Assembly: GCF_002575655.3 (NCBI RefSeq)
Contig: NC_053039.3
Location: 216,461,622 to 216,525,621, forward strand
DNA length: 64,000 nucleotides
Direction of reading: 5' to 3'
Origin: Aegilops tauschii subsp. strangulata
Lineage: Eukaryota; Streptophyta; Magnoliopsida; Poales; Poaceae
The notes under the pieces are model-generated. The model was not told where the DNA came from, did not search any database, and saw nothing but the letters and a program-made list of their open reading frames with translations. Position numbers and translations under genes: made by a program. The first letter of the stretch is position 1, and every line of letters starts with the position of its first letter. Positions 23,849-34,899 of this stretch are shown one piece after another.

Positions 23849-24938
23849 ATGATTCTACAGTGCCTTCTGTTTATCTTAGTAATATGTTAATATAGGTGTT
23901 AGCTCGCTCTACATTAGCTTAAGAGATGGTGGGTTTTGGTGGCGATGCAACAATTACTTCGACATCAGATCAGTAGTTAAAGTAATTTCCAACAGTCGAA
24001 TGGATATTTTGTGTTTGTTGGATATAAAGATCCTTTGGGTAAGAAGCATAACAGCTTATATGCTTGTTTGTTCAGGAAGTGTTGCATACTTGTGCGAGTT
24101 GACGCGACACATCAAAGTAGTACTACTACTAGTAGTACTCCCTCTGATCCTAATTTCTCTGCGCATAAGTCGAGGCGCAGATACCAAGGAGGGCCTGGTT
24201 GTGTCTATACTTGGACAACTCACCCGACTGCGCACCAGGCAGACGAAGCTCGTGTTGTGTTGGTGCCGTGTGCGGCCCGCACATTAACCAAAACCTCGCT
24301 CCTCCAGCTTAGCCTCCGCGTTTTAAACTTCTCAATCTCAAGGCCAAGGAGCAACGGTAAACCTATGATAGAGCCAATCGGATGGTTGAGAACACTACAA
24401 TTCGTAGCTACAGATGCGTGTGTGAGAGAGGACGGGTGCATGCGTGCACCTCTTCTCTTCCTGTATAACGTACTAAACTCCGAGTACAAGTGTATGTGGG
24501 TGGCATCGACCTAGGGAGCTAGAGATGGTGCATGCGAGAAGTCCCGAGAGATAGGTGTGTGCATGGGAAAGAGGGAGAGAGATGATATGTGCCGATGTAA
24601 TGCGTGTGAAAAAAAGACTAGTCTATAGCTCGCCACGAGGCTATTCCTGTCGAACGCCCCAATAACCGTAAAATATGTATCCGACGGTGCCAGTTATTGC
24701 ACGTACATAGCAGTAGAAAAAGAAGTACCATGGCATATGCTACACCACGGCCAAGAACACGTGCCCACGTTACGCTAATCGGGAATAGTGCCGCACTTCG
24801 AAACTAGAACCGTCAATAAATTTTGAGCTTGCGTCTCGTCACATTCCAAATTACTACCACGCTATATTTAATTGCAAACCTGTTCACACCAATCACAACC
24901 TAAACGGTTTCCCACTTAGGAGCGTATTAGTACTCGGT
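23849..24938. other. Low-copy DNA between the SINA half-gene and the coiled-coil gene
   Basis: No gene is recognised. It contains the third copy of GAGTTGACGCGACACATCA (24096-24114), a TACTACTAC/TAGTAGTAC run, and directly after it ACTCCCTCTGATCCTAA (24137-24153), which looks like one end of a decayed MITE. A 167-residue open frame at 24011-24514 shows no domain or codon pattern that supports a gene. Confidence 0.5.
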
Positions 24939-24946
24939 TATAAATA
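24939..24946 (+). promoter_or_regulatory. TATA box of the coiled-coil gene
   Basis: TATAAATA lies 90 bp before the ATG at 25036, followed by an A/C-rich stretch (ACAACAACAAACAA near 24992) typical of plant 5' leaders. The ATG sits in a strong context, GCCATGGCC. Confidence 0.6.
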
Positions 24947-25035
24947 CTACTATGCCAAGATGACTGCACATTCCTCCTCAACTCCCCATCCACAACAACA
25001 AACAAGTCATTCAGCATCCTTCCCTTGCGTCTGCC

Positions 25036-25647
25036 ATGGCCAGCGTGAGTTCTGGGTTGAGAGATTACCACCAGGGCGAGGCGAGCATGGAAGCGGAAGC
25101 ACGAGAGATGTCCCGCCTCGCCGCGAAAGTAGCCGACATGTCCCGCCGCGCGGAAGTAGCAGCACAGAGGTCCCGCCGCGCCGTCGATGCAGCAGACTGG
25201 TCCGGCCGTGCCGCGGAAGCAGCAGAGATGTCCCACCGCGCCGCGGCGGCCTGAGAAAATGTCTCGCGGGCAGGAGATGACTCTTACAGGTGCATGCATG
25301 CGATCGTCCATAGCCAGATGGATCAGATCTCCGGCTAGGCGAGGTTGCATGACGACATGAAAGCCTCGTTTGAATAGGCTACTAGCATCATCCGGCAACT
25401 AAGGGAGGGCAATGAGAGGCTCCGGGCCAAGCGCGACCTGCTGAGGGCGAAGATTGTCGTAAGTGCAGAGCAACAGGAGGAGACTAGTGCCTTGTTGAAG
25501 ACGACCGGCGTCATCGTCAAGAAACTTATGGACGAGAATGACATGTTCCGCATCGAGCGCCAAAGGCTGGTGGAGGAATCCGTGGATGCTCTCAAGCAGC
25601 ATCTTGAGGAGACGACAGAGCTCATCGGTGCTCGCCGCGGAAACTAG
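25036..25647 (+). pseudogene. Broken gene for an alanine/arginine-rich coiled-coil protein
   Basis: The frame opens with MASVSSGLRDYHQGEAS and five tandem 10-residue repeats of the type DMSRRAEVAA (residues 24-72). It meets TGA at 25252-25254 and two TAG codons (near 25336 and 25376), but the same frame then continues with a charged heptad-like segment (REGNERLRAKRDLLRAKI, VKKLMDENDMFRIERQRL, ALKQHLEETTELI) to TAG at 25645-25647. Preserved coding character in one frame across three stops, plus the TATA box and good start context, suggests a once-expressed gene of about 200 residues. I do not recognise the family. A multi-exon gene that splices out the stops is possible but no clear splice pair was seen. 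Confidence 0.55.
25105..25251 (+). repeat. Five 30-bp tandem repeats inside the coiled-coil reading frame
   Basis: Each unit encodes ten residues with a conserved S-R-x-A core and flanking alanines: EMSRLAAKVA, DMSRRAEVAA, QRSRRAVDAA, DWSGRAAEAA, EMSHRAAAA. The ten-residue period is unusual for a coiled coil, which normally follows 7 or 11. Confidence 0.75.
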
Positions 25648-26261
25648 TTCCCGCGGCCTGCAGCAACGCATCAAGAAAGTAGAGATTAGCGAGCCAGATC
25701 GTTGTCTTCCTTCTTCTTTTGCCCTTGTGTATTTTGGGCGTAGCCGCATGTGGCTTTTTTAATTATCTTCCTAATTCTGTAAGGCAATTATTATCCACTG
25801 TGATCGTCCTTATATATTCATCAGTCTTGCTATAAGTCGCAATACATGCTATATAGGTTTGTCGGATCTTACATCAAGATCCGTGCAAAATTTTCTTTTC
25901 AGATTTTCTTTTCTCTCTCTTAAATCTCAGTTGAGTGAGACATAGCCACACCATTAAATAGGGGCTCGAGTGCCATTAATGGAGACCTTGGGAGAGAGGT
26001 GGGCGGCAGATGGAGGTCAAAGGCTCTCCTCCCGATAAGCACACGTAGGGATCTCATCGCATGCCTCCCATACTCAAATAGCTACCCTCCACGGCGCCTC
26101 CTAACGCTAATAAAAAAAGGGACGCGTGGCGGCACATAAATGGTAAGTAGAACGCCCACGGTTTAAATAATACTTGTGTTTCCGATTGTAACGTGACAAC
26201 AGTTGTTCCAAAATGACTGTTGATTGTTAATGTGTGCGCCTTCGCAAATCGGACAGCAAAA
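25648..26261. other. 3' flank of the coiled-coil gene; left edge of the tandem array
   Basis: AT-rich 3' flank with AATTAT-type tracts that could serve in 3' end formation (25760-25790). Sequence from about 26150 onward begins to resemble the tandem unit that starts properly at 26262. No gene is seen. Confidence 0.45.
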
Positions 26262-27162
26262 TTACCATAGCATGTTGGTGCCATGTCATGACACCAAGCC
26301 AAGTTTCATCATTTTCATGCGTGTTTTGGATTTACACGAACTAAAAAACCAAGTTTCTCAATGTTTCCGGCCAAGCCACGACGCCCAGATGTTTGAATTT
26401 CATTCCCATTTTTTGCATCGGACCTAGAAATTTACCCGAGGACACACATGTGATTTTTCAACCAACTTTGGTGCACTGGAGCATGTGCTTGTAGTTCAAA
26501 TTTGAATTATGCACATTAAATGACCAAAAACTCAATTAATGTATAAAGAAGTCCAAACGAACCCCGAATAATTCCTTAATTTAACACGACACTCATATGG
26601 TTCTATGTTGCCTCTGTAAAGAAAATCAAGGGGGGCAGCGTATATCATTTCACACACAAAGGTGACACGCTCCCTCTCAGAACCACGAGCCTTCTTGAGG
26701 GAAGCTCCGGTTTGCAAAAAGATTATACCAAAACTTGTTCCAATTCGGCCAATTTTTTACCACAGCATGTTAGTACCATGACATGACACCATGCTAAGTT
26801 TCTTGATTTTTAGGCGTGTTTTGGATTTATAAGAATTTTAAAACCAAGTTTCTCAATGTTCTCGGCCGAGCCACGACGCCCAGATGTTTGAATTTTATTC
26901 CCATTTCTTGCATGGGACCTAGAAATTCACCCGAGGGCACACACATGTGATTTTTCAACCAACTTTGGTGCACGGGAGCATGTGCTTGTAGTTCAAATTT
27001 GAATTATGCACATTAAACGACCAAGAACTCAATTAATGTATAAAAAAGGCCAAACGAACCCGGAATAATTCCAAAATTTAACACGACACTGATATAGTTA
27101 TATGTTGCCTCTGTAAAGAAAATCAAGGGGGCAGCGTATATCATTTCGCACACAAAGGTGAA
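26262..27162. repeat. Tandem array of about 495-bp units (unit 1 and most of unit 2)
   Basis: Unit 1 runs 26262-26756 and unit 2 starts at 26757, each opening TTACCA.AGCATGTT and sharing CAACCAACTTTGGTGCAC..GAGCATGTGCTTG, GAATTATGCACATTAAA and CTCTGTAAAGAAAATCAAGG. Unit 2 is interrupted at 27162 by the gypsy element and resumes at 34309; unit 3 is 34404-34899. No reading frame is conserved. It may belong to the CACTA element at its right or be a separate local satellite. Confidence 0.8.
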
Positions 27163-27703
27163 TGATAGAGGCGAAGGTGTCCCGATGTTTTGATGAGATA
27201 ACTTTCGTTTTCTGTGGGAGTCGACTTTGACGATCCGACTACGAACGTGCGAAGACGTCGCGCCTTAGCAATCGCTAAACCAACTTACGAGGGTTATTGA
27301 CCACGCCGGAGCACGATCAAGCTGACCGCGAGGGTCTATTTCCTGCGAGCAAACGAAGAACAAGCAAGAAACTGAGATTGCAATCTTGATATTGCGAATA
27401 TAAGAGGAAAGCTTTATTAATGAAGGTGGGGTTCTGTGACGCCTTGGTCTGGCTGTTGAACACAAACGAAGTACGCGAAGTTGCAGCTATGGTGAACTTT
27501 TGATCTAAACAAAACCCAAAGTCTAAACGATGCCCTAAGGGCTGTATATATGGAGGAAGAGGGGGGAATTTCGTGGCCCTTGGGGAAGGGGTCCGAAACC
27601 AACCCTATCTCTTATTTCCCCACACATACGGACTCTAAAAACAACCTATACTTAAGTATTTCGAAATTACATGGGCCTGGCCCAAAAATAAGGTGACGCA
27701 GCA
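27163..27703 (-). repeat. 3' LTR of the gypsy element (about 541 bp)
   Basis: It starts TGATAGAGGCGAAGG and probably ends GGTGACGCAGCA at 27703, giving TG...CA ends. The first 210 bp match 34003-34212. The right boundary is inferred because the other LTR copy lacks this part. Confidence 0.7.
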
Positions 27704-27774
27704 CCTATAATAGCCTCTAGGCGAAATTTATGAAGTGGCATCTTGTATATTTCGTCCAAGGCTTCACACACTCA

Positions 27775-29533
27775 TTATGGTGGCTTCCAAGTCCTGAAAT
27801 CATCACTTGTAACTCCATTCTTGTTCCCCTTGCGCATGCCATCGTCTCCATGCTTGATCTTGCTCCAATGTTCATCCATCTTGTCCAAGCTAGGTTCTTC
27901 ATTTGCAAGCAAGACAAATGTATCCAATTTAGGCAGCATCATATTCTCATGAACATTAGAATCATTACCAAGAAACAAAAGTACCTGATAATTTAATTGG
28001 CGTGCGCGAGCTCTAGTAATTGGTCCAGTATGTATAACAGCAGGGGTTGTGGGTGTAACAATGGTATTGATGTCCTCATCATCCTCCCCTTCTTGAAATG
28101 AAGTCGTCCTCGACGGAAGCTCATCTTCCTCACCCAAATAAGGCTTCAAATCTGCAATGTTAAAAGTGGGACTAACCCCAAAATCTGCAGGCAGCTCAAG
28201 TTTATATGCATTATCATTTATTTTCTCTAACACCTTAAAAGGACCATCAGCACGTGGCATTAGCTTTGATTTGTGCAAATTAGGAAATCTATCCTTACGC
28301 AAATGTAACCAAACAAGATCTCCAGGTGCAAACACAAGATGTTTTCTACCCTTATCTCCAGCAAGTTTATATTTAGCATTCATACGCTCAATGTTTTCCT
28401 TAGTTAACTCATGCATTTTCAAGATCAATTCAACACGTTGTTTAGCATCAAAATTAACCTTCTCCGAAGATGGAAGAGGCAACAAATCAATAGGTGCACG
28501 AGGTAGGAAACCATACACAATTTCAAAAGGGCACATCTTAGTAGTAGAATGCAGCGAACGATTATAAGCAAATTCAATATGAGGCAAGCATTCTTCCCAA
28601 CATTTTCTTGTTATTCTTCAAAACAGCCCTAAGCATAGTAGACAATGTTCTATTGACTACTTCAGTTTGTCCATCAGTTTGGGGATGACATGTAGTACTA
28701 AAAAGCAGTTTAGTCCCCAACTTAGCCCATAAACATCTCCAAAAGTGGCTAAGAAACTTAGTATCACGATCTGAAACAATTGTATTTGGCACACCATGCA
28801 AGCGAATAATTTCACGAAAGAACAAATCAGCAACATTAACAACATCATCGCTTTTATGACATGGTATGAAGTGTGCCATTTTAGAGAATCTATCCACGAC
28901 AACAAATATGCTATCCCTCCCCTTCTTTGTTCGAGGTAAACCCAAAACAAAGTCCATAGATATATCCTCCCAAGGAACACTAGGTACAGGCAAAGGCATA
29001 TATAAACCATGAGGATTGAGTCGTGACTTAGCTTTTTGACATGTAGTGCAGCGAGCAACAAAACACTCAACATCCCGTCGCATCTTTGACCAAAAGAAAT
29101 GTGTAGCAAGTATATCCTCCGTCTTCTTCACGCCAAAGTGTCCCATTAATCCTCCTCCATGCGCCTCCTGCAACAACAAAAGACGAACAGAGCTAGCTGG
29201 AATGCATAGCTTGTTAGCATGAAATACAAATCCATCGTTAACGATGAACTTATTCCATGTTCTCCCTTCCTTACAATTCTGCAATACATCTTTAAATTCA
29301 ACATCATGCACATATTGATCTTTGATGGTCTCCAAACCAAATATTTTAAAGTCAAGTTGTGAAAGCATAGTATAACGACGAGACAATGCATCAGCAATGA
29401 CATTTTCTTTACCCTTCTTGTGTTTCATGACATAAGGAAAAGTCTCAATGAATTCAACCCATTTAGCATTTCTACGGTTCAGTTTTGCTTGACTTTTAAT
29501 ATGTTTCAAAGATTCATGATCAGAATGTAACAA
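27775..29533 (-). pseudogene. Gypsy integrase (zinc site, catalytic core, C-terminus), frameshifted
   Basis: Frame 29533-28574 begins in RNase H ([11 protein letters not shown]) and continues with the integrase zinc site ([14 protein letters not shown]...CTTCQKAKS) and the catalytic core ([47 protein letters not shown]). The core D and E residues are present. A frameshift near 28587 moves to 28587-27775, which carries [37 protein letters not shown] and ends in a tail with TRARARQLNYQ. In an active copy this enzyme would insert the element cDNA. Confidence 0.88.
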
Positions 29534-31363
29534 ATTCTTTGGGCCATAAATAATGTTGCCATGTTTCTAAGGTCCGAACAAGAGCATATAATTCTTTATC
29601 ATAAGTAGAATAGTTCAGACTAGGCCCACTCAATTTTTCAGAAAAGTATGCAACAGGTTTGCCATCTTGTAATAACACACCTCCTAATCCAATTCCACTA
29701 GCATCACATTCAAGCTCAAAAGTCTTATTAAAATCAGGAAGTTGGAGTAAAGGAGCATGTGTCAACTTATCTTTCAATACCGTGAAGGCTTCTTCCTGTG
29801 TTGTACCCCAAACAAAAGGCACGTCCTTCTTTGTAAGCTCATTGAGAGGTGCAGCAATGGTGCTAAAATCTCTCACAAAACGCCTATAGAAACCAGCGAG
29901 TCCAAGAAAACTCCTCACTTGTGTGCCGTTTTGGGCTGCGGCCAACTCTCAATAGCTTCAATCTTGGCTTTATCAACTTCAATTCCCTGTGGAGTAACAA
30001 CATAGCCAAGAAAAGATACTCGGTCGGTGCAAAAGGTGCACTTCCCAAGGTTACCAAACAAACGTGCATCACGTAGAGCAATAAAAATAGCATGTAAATG
30101 TTCCAAATGTTCTTCCAAAGATTTGCTATAAATCAGTATATCATCAAAATAGACTACCACAAATCGTCCAATGAAAGCACGTAAAACTTCGTTCATTAGT
30201 CTCATGAAAGTACTAGGTGCATTAGTTAACCCAAAAGGCATGACTAACCACTCATATAAACCAAACTTAGTTTTAAATGTTGTTTTCCATTCATGTCCCA
30301 ATTTCATACGAATTTGATGGTATCCACTACGCAAATCAACTTTGGAGAATATTGTAGAGCCACTCAATTCATCAAGCATATCATCTAGCCTAGGAATAGG
30401 ATGACGATAACGAATAGTAATATTATTAATGCCTCTACAATCAACACACATACGCGACGTACCATCCTTTTTAGGCACTAGTATAATAGGAACAGCACAA
30501 GGACTAAGAGATTCGCGTATATAACCTTTGTCGAGAAGCTCTTGTACTTGACGCATATTCTCCTTCGTCTCCTCTAGATTGGTACGGTATGGTGCACGGT
30601 TGGGTAGCGATGCACCGGGAATTAAGTCAATTTGATGCCCTCGAATAGGTGGTAATCCCGGTGGCACGTCTTGTGGGAAGACGTCAGCGAACTCCTGCAA
30701 AATGTTAGTGACAGCAGGGGGCAAAGAGGAAGGCATGTCCTCGAATGAAAATAATGCCTCTTTGCACACAAAAGCATAGCAAACAGATTTGCTAAAATCT
30801 AGCTCCTCAATATCAGATTTGGTGGCAAGTAAACATGCACTTTTCAATTTAATTTCAGAAGCAACACTAGATGGTTTATTATTAGGCTTCATTTGTTACT
30901 CAAATTATTTTGCCACAATCTGATTTTCACTCTTATTTTTCTCTTGTTTTGCTTTATTAGCTCTATTAATATCATCTTTCAAAATGGAATTAGGAGTCAT
31001 AGGAAGCAAAGTAATATTTTTATCCTTATGAACAAGAGTATACTGATTGTTTCTACCATGGTGTACATAATTTTTATCAAACTGCCATGGTCTACCAAGT
31101 AATAAGGAACATGCTTGCATAGGTACCACATCACAATCAACATAATCAGCATATGTAGAGATACCAAAATGCACACGAACAGTACGTGTTACCTTAACCT
31201 TGCCGCTGTTGTTGAACCATTGGATGTAGTAAGGATGTGGATGTGGTCTTGTGGTGAGAGATAGCTTCTCCACCATCTCCATGCTAGCCAAGTTGTTGCA
31301 GCTCCCTCCATATATGATGACGCGAATAGAACGTTCCTTCACAACTCCCTTTGTATGGAACAA
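29520..31363 (-). pseudogene. Gypsy protease, reverse transcriptase and RNase H, interrupted by stops and a frameshift
   Basis: The protease zone (31363-30905) shows YGGSCNNLASMEMVEKL, where the usual catalytic D appears as Y, and LLLGRPWQFD. Two stops (30907-30905 and shortly after) separate it from reverse transcriptase (30892-29915), which has [41 protein letters not shown] and the active-site [10 protein letters not shown] one-base shift at about 29930 leads into RNase H (29945-29520; [31 protein letters not shown]). The mutated protease and frame breaks make it non-functional. Confidence 0.88.
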
Positions 31364-31372
31364 ATTATGCCT

Positions 31373-32877
31373 CTAATTTTGCTCAGCTTGTGTAACCTGC
31401 ACACTCAAAACACGTTGAGCAACCAAACATTCATACCTATCAGCATCTTCAGGAGCCATGTATTGCGTCTCATGATCAGAATCATCTCCACCGTGTTCTT
31501 CACGTGTAATAAGAGCCAAAGTCTCCTCATCATAGTCACTAGCGGACTCATACCCCCCATCCTCAGTAGCAATCATCACACGCTGAGATTTGCATTCTCT
31601 CGCATAATGACCTCTTCCCTTACAACGACGACAAATAATATCACTTGTGTGCCCTGTTGATGCCATGGAAGAAGAAGAGCTCTGTGCAGGCCCGGCAGGT
31701 GTGCTCTTGGCAGATAGTGGTGGTTGTGCCTGCTTTCTTGTATCACGGTTGGAGGTGGCACCTGATGGAGGTGATGGTGCAGTGGAAGTAGAGGATGCAC
31801 GTGGTGTCCATGATGAAGGTCGACCTGCAGAAAAGTTAGTTCGCGCCAATGCATATCGATCCTGCACTTCACGTTCAGCTTTACAAGCAAGATGGAATAA
31901 ACGAGTGATATTATTATACTCCTTATACTCTAGAATGGTCTGAATCTCTCTATTTAATCCACCCATAAAGCGTGCAAGCATAGCTTCATTATCCTCAACA
32001 ATACCACATCTAATCATGCCAGTTTGTAATTCCTGATAATATTCCTCTACAGAATTTTTCCTTGTCTTAAACGCTGCAATTTTTGAAGTAATTCACGTTG
32101 ATAATATGGTGGAACCCAACGAGTACGCATAGCAGTTTTCAAAGCAGCCCAAGTAGTTGGAATATTATTCGGATATAATCTACGATGTTCAAACCACCAC
32201 ACACAAGCAAAACTAGTGAAAGCACAAAGTGCAGCAGCAACACGTCTCTCCTCGGGATATTCTAAACATGTAAAACGTTGTTCGGTTTCTAACTCCCAAG
32301 TAAGATATATATCAGGAACATATCTACCCTCAAATGGTGGAATATTCAATTTCAGTTTAGGAAGATGGTCATGATCTCGTACCTGAGCTGGTAATGCAGC
32401 CCGACCATTGTGATTGTTTGCATGTGGACGGCCGGGTGCTGGTGGTTGCACGTAGTTCTGATTTTGATCAACTTCATCCTCGCAATCTCCCGCATAATCA
32501 TCCTCCTCCTCATCAGCAGCAGGAGCTACAGAAGTATCAACAGCAGCACCAACAGTTTGGCCAGGCTCAAGAGGGACTCGGCTCGCTTGGCGGAGGGCTG
32601 TTTCGCGACATGGAGGTAGTCGTTGTTGTTGTTGTTGTGGCAGAGGTGCGGCAGGTGCAGCCGGTGGTGGTTGTGGAAGACGCGCAATCACTTCATTAAA
32701 TTTGTTATTGAGCTTTGTTTCGAACGTCTTCTCAAAGCCAGATATCTTATCCATGGCCTCTTCAAAATTGTTCAACACATCTTCCACCTGTTCAGTCATC
32801 ATTTGCTGAAATTTATCATGCAACTCCTTATTCGTCATGTTCTCCCAGTCCGTCTCATCAACTTGTGATCTTGCCAT
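31373..32877 (-). pseudogene. Gypsy gag with zinc knuckle, one frameshift
   Basis: Starting from MARSQVDETDW (ATG 32877-32875), the protein has a coiled-coil-like N-terminus, a proline/glutamine-rich linker, and the Gag fold (YLTWELETEQRFTC, WWFEHRR, TRWVPPYYQRELLQKL). A run one A too short near 32055 shifts the frame; Gag then continues 32017-31373 with MLARFMGGLNREIQ and the zinc knuckle CRRCKGRGHYARECKS. A TAG at 31375-31373 ends it before the protease. Gag would form the particle that packages the element RNA. Confidence 0.88.
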
Positions 32878-34002
32878 GGTTAGCAGCAATAGAAACACAC
32901 AAGAATATGATCCTATAGATTACTAGAAAATGGTGGTGGTGGGGCGTCACAAATCCGTCAAGAAAATCTCAAATTCTTACCAGTTCTTACCAAGCAGCAG
33001 GTGGTGATCGACAACCGTTGTAGTCAAAAACTCTCAAAGCTTGGATAGAGCGATTACCAGGGAGAGTCAAACGCACGACGTAGATGTATGTGGAGCTGGG
33101 AAGGCTTATAATATGGTAGCAAAAAGGGTCAGCAATAATCAATTCAGAGATGCAAAGTTGAATAAACGCTCAACGACGGTATTGTGCTGGTCCTAGGCTA
33201 GACCGTGCTAGAGACTATAACACTAACAAAATCACAGCGCTGCACGTAAACAAGGGAGGATCACACTCTGAATTTTTTTCTCTTTTTTTGCACTTTTTTC
33301 CTCTTTTTTTTGCTCCGCAACAATTTTTTTCAAAAATGTGTACAAATGGCCTAAAAACTGCCTAGCCAGAATTTTCCAGACTTAGTTTTTTTCAAACTGG
33401 AACTATTTTTCTACTGCGGGTAGCACGGAATTTCGGGAGTCCGGCTTGGTCATGACTCGGAGTATGGCGTGATCTGGAAATCGAAAACAAAGCAACAATT
33501 ACTGGACTCGGAATAGGACTAGTGGCGGAGATGAATCTGGTGGAAACTCAGACAGGTGGCGGACATATGCAGGGTGGTGGAACACGGACTGGTGGCGAAT
33601 CTGTGATGGCGGTGGACTCAGATTAGCGTGATGGCGGTGGATATGTGGTATATGGCAGTGGCGATGACGATGGTGGTATATGGCAGCGGTGATGACGATG
33701 GTGGTATATGGCAGCGGTGATGACGATGGTGCGGCGGCGGCGTGATAACTTGTGAATAGAACTCGAAACTCTAAAGGACTAGACGCTAAGACCAGCAACT
33801 TGACACGACGATGCAATCGCTAATTCAACAAAGCAAAAACCCTAAAAAGATTATGCAAAGGCTCAGATTGGTTTGGATATGATGAACTAACCCTAATTTT
33901 TTTTGTGGCTTTTTCGTGGACTGTAGGTATCAAGAATAGACTCGATCTAAACTACGAAAAACTATAAAATCTCACTGAGCAACCTGGAAATCTGATACCA
34001 CT
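32878..34002 (-). other. Leader and primer-binding site of the gypsy element
   Basis: Non-coding leader with a T-rich block (33260-33330) and three 28-bp repeats (33647-33730). The primer site at 33983-34000 reads TGGTATCAGATTTCCAGG on the minus strand, matching the initiator tRNA-Met 3' end, two bases from the LTR start at 34003. Confidence 0.8.
33647..33730 (-). repeat. Three tandem 28-bp repeats in the gypsy leader
   Basis: Copies 33647-33674, 33675-33702 and 33703-33730 each read GGTATATGGCAGCGGTGATG followed by ACGATGGT. The last two are identical and the first differs at two bases. Confidence 0.9.
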
Positions 34003-34308
34003 TGATAGAGGCGAAGGTGTCCCGATGTTTCGATGAGATAACTTTCGTTTTCTGTGGGAGTCGACTTTGACGATCCGACTATGAATGTGCGAAGATGTCG
34101 CGCCTTAGCAATCGCTAAACCAACTTCCGAGGGTTATTGACCACGCCGGAGCACGATCAACCTGACCACGAGGGTCTATTTCCTGCGAGCAAACGAAGAA
34201 CACGCAAGAAACTGATAATTAAATTGGCGTGCGCGAGCTCTAGTAATTGGTCCAGTATGTATAACAGCAGTCGTTGTGGGTGTAACAATGGTATTGATGT
34301 CCTCATCA
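34003..34308 (-). repeat. Truncated 5' LTR fused to a piece of pol
   Basis: 34003-34212 matches the first 210 bp of the 3' LTR (27163 onward) up to AGAAACTGA. The LTR match then stops and 34213-34308 instead matches 27986-28080, the region encoding the TRARARQ tail of pol, in the same orientation. The fused piece ends at TCA, so the element still ends in CA, and tandem-repeat DNA follows at once. The missing LTR portion is the U3/promoter side. Confidence 0.85.
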
Positions 34309-34899
34309 GTGACACGTTCCCTCTCAGAACCACGAGCCTTCTTGAGAGAAGCTCTTGTTTGCAACAAGCTTATACCAAAAATTGTTCCTATTCGGCCAAT
34401 TTTTTTTACCACAACATGGTAGTACCATGACATGACACCATGCCAAGTTTCATGATTTTCAGACGTGTTTTGGATTTACAAGAATTTTAAAACCAATTTT
34501 CTCAATGTTCTCGGTCGAGCCACGATGCCCAAATGTTTGAATTGCATTCCCATTTCTTGCATGGGACCTAGAAATTCACCCGAGGAAACACATGTGATTT
34601 TTCAACCAACTTTGGTGAACGGGAGCATGTGCTTGTAGTCCAAATTTGAATTATGCACATTAAATGACCAGAAACTCAATTAATGTATAAAAAAGGCCAA
34701 ACGAACCCGGAATAATTCCAAAATTTAACAGGGAACTCATATAGTTCTATGTTGCCTCTGTAAAGAAAATCAGGGGGGAGGCAGCGTATATCGTTTCACA
34801 CACAAAGGTGACACATTCCCTCTCGGAACCACGAGGCTTGTTGAGAGAATCTCCGGTTTTGCAAGAAGCTTATACCAAAACTTGTCCCAATTCAGCCAA
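34309..34899. repeat. Tandem array, end of unit 2 and unit 3
   Basis: 34309-34403 completes the unit broken at 27162 (GACACGTTCCCTCTCAGAAC onward) and 34404-34899 is a third full unit, starting TTTACCACAACATGG. After 34899 the sequence no longer matches. Confidence 0.8.

Larger units (their letters stand above)
27163..34308 (-). mobile_element. Decayed Ty3/gypsy element with an aberrant 5' end
   Basis: Order on the minus strand: abnormal 5' end (34308-34213), LTR fragment (34212-34003), primer site, leader, gag, protease, reverse transcriptase, RNase H, integrase, 3' LTR (27703-27163). Reverse transcriptase precedes integrase, the gypsy order. Flanks are GTGAA on the left (27158-27162) and GTGAC on the right (34309-34313), a 4/5 match to a target duplication, and both flanks are the same tandem-repeat unit. 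I cannot place the family with confidence; no chromodomain is evident at the integrase C-terminus. Confidence 0.88.

Noticed and set aside
24011..24514. A 167-codon frame between the SINA half-gene and the coiled-coil gene
   Set aside because: No domain, and it contains an intergenic repeat block (24096-24114) and a MITE-like end.
31373..32877. Glutamine/proline-rich host regulatory protein
   Set aside because: The glutamine-proline stretch is the linker of a gypsy Gag, shown by the following zinc knuckle and adjacent pol domains.
26262..34899. Possible CRISPR-like or centromeric satellite array
   Set aside because: The units are about 495 bp, only three are seen, and they are split by a retrotransposon; this is not a CRISPR layout, and nothing ties it to a centromere.
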